Assembly (NCBI RefSeq): GCF_004786035.1
Contig: NZ_CP035088.1
Coordinates: forward strand, 1,152,001-1,216,000
Reading direction: 5' to 3'
Source of the DNA: Pseudomonas viciae
Lineage (GTDB): Bacteria > Pseudomonadota > Gammaproteobacteria > Pseudomonadales > Pseudomonadaceae
DNA: 64,000 bases
Positions 59,505 through 64,000 of the stretch are shown here, in pieces. The position numbers and the translations under genes are program-made. How positions within the stretch are numbered: the first letter of the stretch is position 1; each line of letters starts with the position of its first letter. The notes below the pieces were generated by a model. It saw only the letters and a program-made list of their open reading frames with translations. It had not been told where the DNA came from and ran no database searches.

Positions 59505-60914
59505 ATGCGCTATATCAGCACCCGCGGCCAGGCACCGGCCCTGAATTTCGAAGATGTCCTGTTGGCCGGCCTGGCTACCGACGGCGGCCTCTATGTGCCG
59601 GAAAACCTGCCGCGTTTCACCCAGGAAGAAATTGCCTCCTGGGCCGGCCTGCCGTATCACGAGCTGGCCTTCCGGGTGATGCGCCCGTTCGTCACCGGCA
59701 GCATCCCGGACGCCGATTTCAAAAAGATTCTGGAAGAGACCTATGGCGTCTTTTCCCACAACGCCATCGCACCTTTGCGTCAGCTCAACGGTAACGAGTG
59801 GGTGATGGAGCTGTTCCACGGCCCGACCCTGGCATTCAAGGACTTCGCCCTGCAATTGCTCGGTCGTCTGCTCGACTACGTGCTGCAAAAGCGCGGCGAG
59901 CGTGTGGTGATTGTCGGTGCAACGTCTGGCGATACCGGTTCGGCCGCCATCGAAGGCTGCAAGCATTGCGATAACGTCGACATTTTCATCCTGCACCCGC
60001 ACAACCGCGTCTCGGAAGTCCAGCGTCGGCAGATGACGACGATTTTCGGCGATAACATCCACAACATCGCCATCGAAGGCAACTTCGATGACTGCCAGGA
60101 AATGGTCAAGGCCAGTTTCGCCGACCAGAGTTTCCTCAAGGGCACGCGCCTGGTGGCGGTGAACTCGATCAACTGGGCGCGGATCATGGCCCAGATCGTT
60201 TATTACTTCCATGCGGCCCTGCAACTGGGCGGCCCGGCCCGTTCGGTGTCGTTCTCGGTGCCTACCGGTAACTTCGGCGATATCTTCGCCGGTTACCTGG
60301 CGCGCAACATGGGGCTGCCGATCAATCAATTGATCGTCGCCACCAATCGCAATGACATCCTGCATCGCTTCATGAGCGGTAACCAGTACGTCAAGGAAAC
60401 CCTGCACGCCACGCTCTCGCCTTCCATGGATATCATGGTGTCGTCGAACTTCGAGCGCCTGCTGTTCGATCTGCACGGTCGCAATGGCGCAGCGATTGCC
60501 GGCCTGATGGACAGCTTCCGCCAGGGCGGTGGCTTCAGCGTCGAGCCTGAGCGCTGGACCGAAGCCCGCAAGTTGTTCGACTCCCTGGCGGTGGACGATG
60601 CGCAAACCTGCGAAACCATTGCCGAGGTGTTCGAGCAAAGCGGTGAATTGCTCGATCCGCACACCGCTATCGGCGTGAGAGCCGCTCGTGAGTGCCGTCG
60701 CAGCCTGGACATCCCGATGGTGATCCTCGGCACCGCTCATCCGGTCAAGTTCCCGGAAGCGGTGGAGAAAGCGGGTGTAGGAAAAGCGCTTGAACTCCCT
60801 GCACACCTTTCTGATTTGTTTGAGCGAGATGAGCGTTGCACCGTGTTGCCCAATGACTTGAAAGCCGTGCAGGCCTTTGTCAGTCAGCATGGCAACCGCG
60901 GCAAGCCGCTCTGA
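59505..60914 (+). CDS. thrC: Threonine synthase
   Basis: PLP enzyme converting O-phosphohomoserine to threonine. The protein is 469 residues, the longer class. The PLP Lys is K112 in 'PTLAFKDFALQLLG', the phosphate loop is 'GATSGDTGSAAIEG' and later 'SVPTGNFGDIFAGYLA'. It forms a pathway operon with hom. ATG at 59505 ('MRYISTRGQAPALNF'). Confidence 0.97.
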   Translation: MRYISTRGQAPALNFEDVLLAGLATDGGLYVPENLPRFTQEEIASWAGLPYHELAFRVMRPFVTGSIPDADFKKILEETYGVFSHNAIAPLRQLNGNEWVMELFHGPTLAFKDFALQLLGRLLDYVLQKRGERVVIVGATSGDTGSAAIEGCKHCDNVDIFILHPHNRVSEVQRRQMTTIFGDNIHNIAIEGNFDDCQEMVKASFADQSFLKGTRLVAVNSINWARIMAQIVYYFHAALQLGGPARSVSFSVPTGNFGDIFAGYLARNMGLPINQLIVATNRNDILHRFMSGNQYVKETLHATLSPSMDIMVSSNFERLLFDLHGRNGAAIAGLMDSFRQGGGFSVEPERWTEARKLFDSLAVDDAQTCETIAEVFEQSGELLDPHTAIGVRAARECRRSLDIPMVILGTAHPVKFPEAVEKAGVGKALELPAHLSDLFERDERCTVLPNDLKAVQAFVSQHGNRGKPL

Positions 60915-60937
60915 CCCGCTGAAACCTGTCACATTTT

Positions 60938-60968
60938 GAAGCCCGTCTCCTGACGGGCTTTCTTGTTT
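60938..60968 (+). terminator. Terminator after thrC
   Basis: AAGCCCGTC-TCCT-GACGGGCTT followed by TCTTGTTT. Confidence 0.88.
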
Positions 60969-61035
60969 CTGCATGCCAAACTGGCCGGGTTTTCGCCCTT
61001 GGAGGGAGGGGCGGGTTATCTCGAAGGAAGTGCAG

Positions 61036-62406
61036 ATGTTGTTTTTTATCCGATGCAAACCAGCCCTGAGCTGGGTGATAGGCCTGGCCCTGATGTACTC
61101 GGCGCAATGGAGCGGCGCGGCACAACTGGCGGCCATCGAAACGCCACCGTTCGAGCCCGATGAGCGGTTGGTGCTGGACGCGCAGGAGCTGAAGTGGATC
61201 AAGGAAAACCCACGGGTCATCGTGGCCTCGATGCAGTTTCCGTTGTACCTGTTCAAAAATGAGCTGGGGCAGTGGAACGGCCTGAACCACGACATTCTCC
61301 AGCGCATTGCGCAAATGACGGGGCTTGAGTTCGTGCATCGGGAGTCGTTTTCCCCCGATCAGTTGCTGGCGATGCTGGAGAATGGCGAGGCCGACATGAC
61401 GACCACGCTGGCGATGAACGATGAACGCAGGAATTTCCTGAGTTTCAGCCATGCATTTGGCGGTTCCGGCTGGGTATTCGTCGGACGTGACGGGGAGTCT
61501 GCGCTTCATTCCATGGAGCAGCTCGAGGGCAAGATCCTGGCTTTGCCGGCACGGCATGCCCTGGAGGCGGAAATCAGGCGTGACTACCCGGCCATTGAGC
61601 TGCGCACGGTCAAGACGTATGGAGAGGCACGGGCGCTGGTGGAGAGCCGGGAAGCCTACGCCACCATTGAAAATGAAACGGGGGTGCATCTCTATCCCGC
61701 TGGGCAATTGCAAGTAGGAAGAAACCTTGAGGGCAAGTGGGAACCGGACTACCTGGCCGTGCGCCAGGATCTGACACCGTTGCTGGCCATTTTGAATAAA
61801 GCGCTGGAAGCCTTCCCGGCCAATGAGATGCGCGCGCTGCGCTCCAAATGGATGGCGGGCATTACCCCCAGCCAGGCGCCGTCGTTCTGGTCGCGTGTGT
61901 CTCAGTGGGGTTACTGGTGTGTGACCGTGGTCGTGATGTTCGGCCTGCTGTCCCTGTTGTGGAATCGCCGCCTGCAGATTCAGATCGATCAGCGCCTCAA
62001 GGCCGAGGCGGTCCTCAAAGACCAGTTGATGCTCCAGAGAGCCTTGATGGATGCCATTCCCGATCCGATTTTCATCCGTGATCTCGAAGGACGCCTGGTC
62101 ATGTGCAACAAAAGCTACGAAGAGCAGCTAGCGACCCGCTTCGAAAAGCTGCGGGGGACGCGGTTGACTGACTCTGCACCGTTTCCTGCGGACACTGCTG
62201 AGCTGCTACATGGGGAGGTGATGGAGCAACTGCGTACCGGGCAGCCTCGATTCGTCGACCGTCAGTTGATGTTCAGCAACGGATTGCGGGAAATCTATCA
62301 TTGGTCGGTGCCCTTCTACGGGGCCGATGGGCAGTTGCGCGGAATTTTAGGCGGGTGGATCGATGTCGGCCGCCGCTGGAGCCGCTCCGAGAAACTCCTG
62401 GCGTGA
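61036..62406 (+). CDS. BvgS/EvgS-like sensor fragment: solute-binding domain, membrane helix and PAS, without kinase
   Basis: A 456-residue protein. Signal-like helix at about 10-28; a family 3 solute-binding (Venus flytrap) domain at about 48-275 ('LKWIKENPRVIVASMQFPLY', 'MLENGEADMTTTLAMNDERR', 'GVHLYPAGQLQ'); a membrane helix near 290-312 ('GYWCVTVVVMFGLLSLLW'); a PAS domain near 340-445 ('ALMDAIPDPIFIRDLEGRL', 'GILGGWIDVGRR'). In BvgS/EvgS a histidine kinase follows at once. Here a stop follows 'WSRSEKLLA', and I see no kinase remnant downstream. ATG with GAAGGAAG upstream. It is either a truncated gene or a stand-alone sensor. Confidence 0.8.
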   Translation: MLFFIRCKPALSWVIGLALMYSAQWSGAAQLAAIETPPFEPDERLVLDAQELKWIKENPRVIVASMQFPLYLFKNELGQWNGLNHDILQRIAQMTGLEFVHRESFSPDQLLAMLENGEADMTTTLAMNDERRNFLSFSHAFGGSGWVFVGRDGESALHSMEQLEGKILALPARHALEAEIRRDYPAIELRTVKTYGEARALVESREAYATIENETGVHLYPAGQLQVGRNLEGKWEPDYLAVRQDLTPLLAILNKALEAFPANEMRALRSKWMAGITPSQAPSFWSRVSQWGYWCVTVVVMFGLLSLLWNRRLQIQIDQRLKAEAVLKDQLMLQRALMDAIPDPIFIRDLEGRLVMCNKSYEEQLATRFEKLRGTRLTDSAPFPADTAELLHGEVMEQLRTGQPRFVDRQLMFSNGLREIYHWSVPFYGADGQLRGILGGWIDVGRRWSRSEKLLA

Positions 62407-62592
62407 CCGAGGCCGCTCGCCACGCAAATGGCTTGCAGCGACGGTTGTTGTTTCCCTGTCATATTGGACGCGCATGCTCGGTTGAACAGGTTTGAGGTAC
62501 GCCGGTTCGGTGCGCTGACGAACTTTCTGCTGTGGCCCACGGTCACTTACTGTGTACATGCAGCTGTTTTCGGACTATTGAAGGGTGAGCGA

Positions 62593-62880
62593 ATGGAAAG
62601 TATCAGCCTATTGCTAGGTGAGGCTTTAAGCCCGTATCAGGTTACGCTGACTCCCTCCGGCGCCAAGGGCGAATGCTTGATAACGCTGAAAAATGCCGTC
62701 GGAAGCATCATCGTCGAACGGGTGTTCAACCGGGCCCAATTGACCGACAAGCGCCAACTGACGGATGTGGTCGATGGCTTGCATCGCGATGTGCTGATTG
62801 CCGAGGGACGCCTGGAGCCCTGTGTGATCGCGGCGCTGCGTAATCTGGCGCGCGACAAGGTGATGGCTGTCCCGAATTGA
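62593..62880 (+). CDS. DUF3509 family protein
   Basis: A 95-residue soluble protein matching the Pseudomonas DUF3509 pattern as I recall it: 'LLLGEALSPYQVTLTPSG', 'ITLKNAVGSIIVERVFNRAQ', then 'QLTDVVDGLHRDVLIAEGRL'. The function of the family is unknown and several paralogues are usual per genome. ATG at 62593 after AAGGGTGAGCGA. The longer open frame upstream is not family-like. A terminator follows. Confidence 0.85.
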   Translation: MESISLLLGEALSPYQVTLTPSGAKGECLITLKNAVGSIIVERVFNRAQLTDKRQLTDVVDGLHRDVLIAEGRLEPCVIAALRNLARDKVMAVPN

Positions 62881-62995
62881 ACGAAGTTTGTGGGAACCTT
62901 CTTACGTCTTGGTGAGTCAGACCTTTTACCAACAAGAGCGAGCATTGTGCTCCGGTGCTTGTCGCTTGTTGTACTGACCTCGAATGGTCACGTTT

Positions 62996-63034
62996 AACCC
63001 CGAGTCGTCTCCCCACTTCTCGGGGTTTCTTTTT
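62996..63034 (+). terminator. Terminator after the DUF3509 gene
   Basis: ACCCCGAG and CTCGGGGT form the stem, followed by TTCTTTTT, about 120 bases past the stop. The rest of the 340-base gap holds only REPs. Confidence 0.85.
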
Positions 63035-63086
63035 GCCTGGGATTTAAGGTTTTAGTGCGCTCGGCCACGGAGCAACGCCGAATCTT

Positions 63087-63170
63087 TGTGGGAACGGGCT
63101 CGCGAAAGGGGCCGATATTCAACATTGATATCGACTGATGCGCCGCCTTCGCGAGCAAGCCCGCTCCCAC
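63087..63170. repeat. REPIN with one degenerate half
   Basis: TGTGGGAACGGGCTCGCGAAAG (shortened by loss of a few bases) and inverted TTCGCGAGCAAGCCCGCTCCCAC, between the DUF3509 gene and the convergent CoA-transferase gene. Confidence 0.8.
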
Positions 63171-63224
63171 CGTTGATCTTCAGTGAACACAGGTTTTCGT
63201 TCACCGCCGAACCCCGGTGGCGCG

Positions 63225-64000
63225 TCAAATGGCTCCGTCGGTGCGCAGTTTGGCGATCTGCTGGGCATCGTAGCCAAGCTCACCGAGCACTTGGGCGTTG
63301 TGCTCTCCCAGCGCCGGCCCGACCCATTCGGAGGTACCCGGGGTGTCGGAGAGTTTCGGTACGATGCCCGGCATCTTGAACGCCTTGCCGTCCGGCAGCT
63401 TGGCCTGCAGAAACATTTCCCGGGCGAGGAACTGCGGGTCGCTGAACATATCCTCGGCACTGAAAATCCGGCTGGCTGGCACCCCGGCCTGGTTCAACTG
63501 CTCGATGACCGTATCGAGCGGTAGCGAGTTGACCCAACGATCGATCACGCCATACAGCTCGTCGCGGCGGCTGTCACGGCCGTCGTTGCTGGCCAGTTGC
63601 GGGTCATTGGCCAGGTCGTCACGGCCGATGATCTGCATGAAACGCTTGAAGATCGCATCGCCGTTGGCGCCAATCTGCACGTGCTTGCCGTCGGCACTGG
63701 TGTGGATCGACGAGGGGGTGATGCCGGGCATGATATTGCCGGTGCGCTCGCGGATGAAACCGAACACGTCGAACTCCGGCACCATGCTTTCCATCATGGC
63801 GAAGATCGCCTCGTACAACGCCACATCGACCACTTGTCCGGTACCGCCGTTGATTTCGCGGTGACGCAGGGCCATCAGTGCGCCGATCACGCCCCAGAGC
63901 GCCGCGATCGAGTCGCCGATGGAGATCCCGGTGCGCACCGGCGGGCGGTCCTCGAACCCGGTGATGTAGCGCAGGCCGCCCATGGATTCACCCACCGCGC
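63225..64000 (-). CDS. CaiB/BaiF family CoA-transferase (5' end outside window)
   Basis: The C-terminal 258 residues of a class III CoA-transferase. Family blocks are 'GISIGDSIAALWGVIGALMAL', 'GTGQVVDVALYEAIFAMMES' and the late 'GVPASRIFSAEDMFSDPQF'. The frame is still open at the window edge ('AVGESMGG'), and the usual catalytic Asp lies in the missing part. It moves CoA between carboxylic acids. The substrate cannot be told from this part. Confidence 0.92.
   Translation of the reverse strand, partial: AVGESMGGLRYITGFEDRPPVRTGISIGDSIAALWGVIGALMALRHREINGGTGQVVDVALYEAIFAMMESMVPEFDVFGFIRERTGNIMPGITPSSIHTSADGKHVQIGANGDAIFKRFMQIIGRDDLANDPQLASNDGRDSRRDELYGVIDRWVNSLPLDTVIEQLNQAGVPASRIFSAEDMFSDPQFLAREMFLQAKLPDGKAFKMPGIVPKLSDTPGTSEWVGPALGEHNAQVLGELGYDAQQIAKLRTDGAI

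Overview
The window is chromosome from a Pseudomonas of the fluorescens type. Three things point there: the gene orders (queA-tgt-yajC-secDF; iscRSUA-hscBA-fdx-iscX-ndk-rlmN-pilW-rodZ-ispG-hisS-yfgM-bamB-der; ffh, rpsP-rimM-trmD-rplS; xerD-dsbC-hom-thrC), the GC-rich codon use, and the many REP doublets of the GTGGGAGCGRGCTTGCTCGCGA type. Most genes are housekeeping, tightly packed and on the + strand.

The left end (1-4.1 kb) is different. It is visibly AT-rich and lies just downstream of the 3' end of a tRNA-Leu(CAA) gene. It holds the C-terminus of a DUF6119/TIGR04141-like protein, then what I read as a complete retron on the - strand. The retron has a sigma70-like promoter, an msr-msd RNA (a1/a2 repeats, two small msr hairpins, a 16-bp msd stem), an NDT-like effector, and a retron reverse transcriptase with NAxxH and YADD motifs. 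Two small unknown genes lie between it and the tRNA. This is the most interesting part of the window.

From 4.3 to 28 kb lie queuosine synthesis, the Sec accessory complex, suhB, trmJ and cysE. The Isc cluster follows, behind a promoter carrying a near-consensus IscR type 1 site. Next come ndk, rlmN, pilus and cell-shape proteins, isoprenoid synthesis, hisS, BAM assembly and Der. From 28 to 46 kb are an aminotransferase/omega-amidase pair, a FlxA-like gene behind a FliA-type promoter, leuA with a likely leader peptide, an M23 peptidase, xseA, guaBA, a multicopper oxidase, tadA, cmoAB, a lysoplasmalogenase-like protein and a chagasin-like inhibitor.

From 46 to 64 kb are a second-type Lon protease behind a sigma32-like promoter, an MHS-family transporter, a CNNM/CorC protein next to a CcsA-like protein, ffh, the rpsP operon, xerD, dsbC, hom, thrC, a sensor protein that stops before any kinase domain, a DUF3509 protein, and a CaiB/BaiF CoA-transferase cut by the window end.

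Functions are assigned by reading motifs and recalled family sequences. No database search was run.
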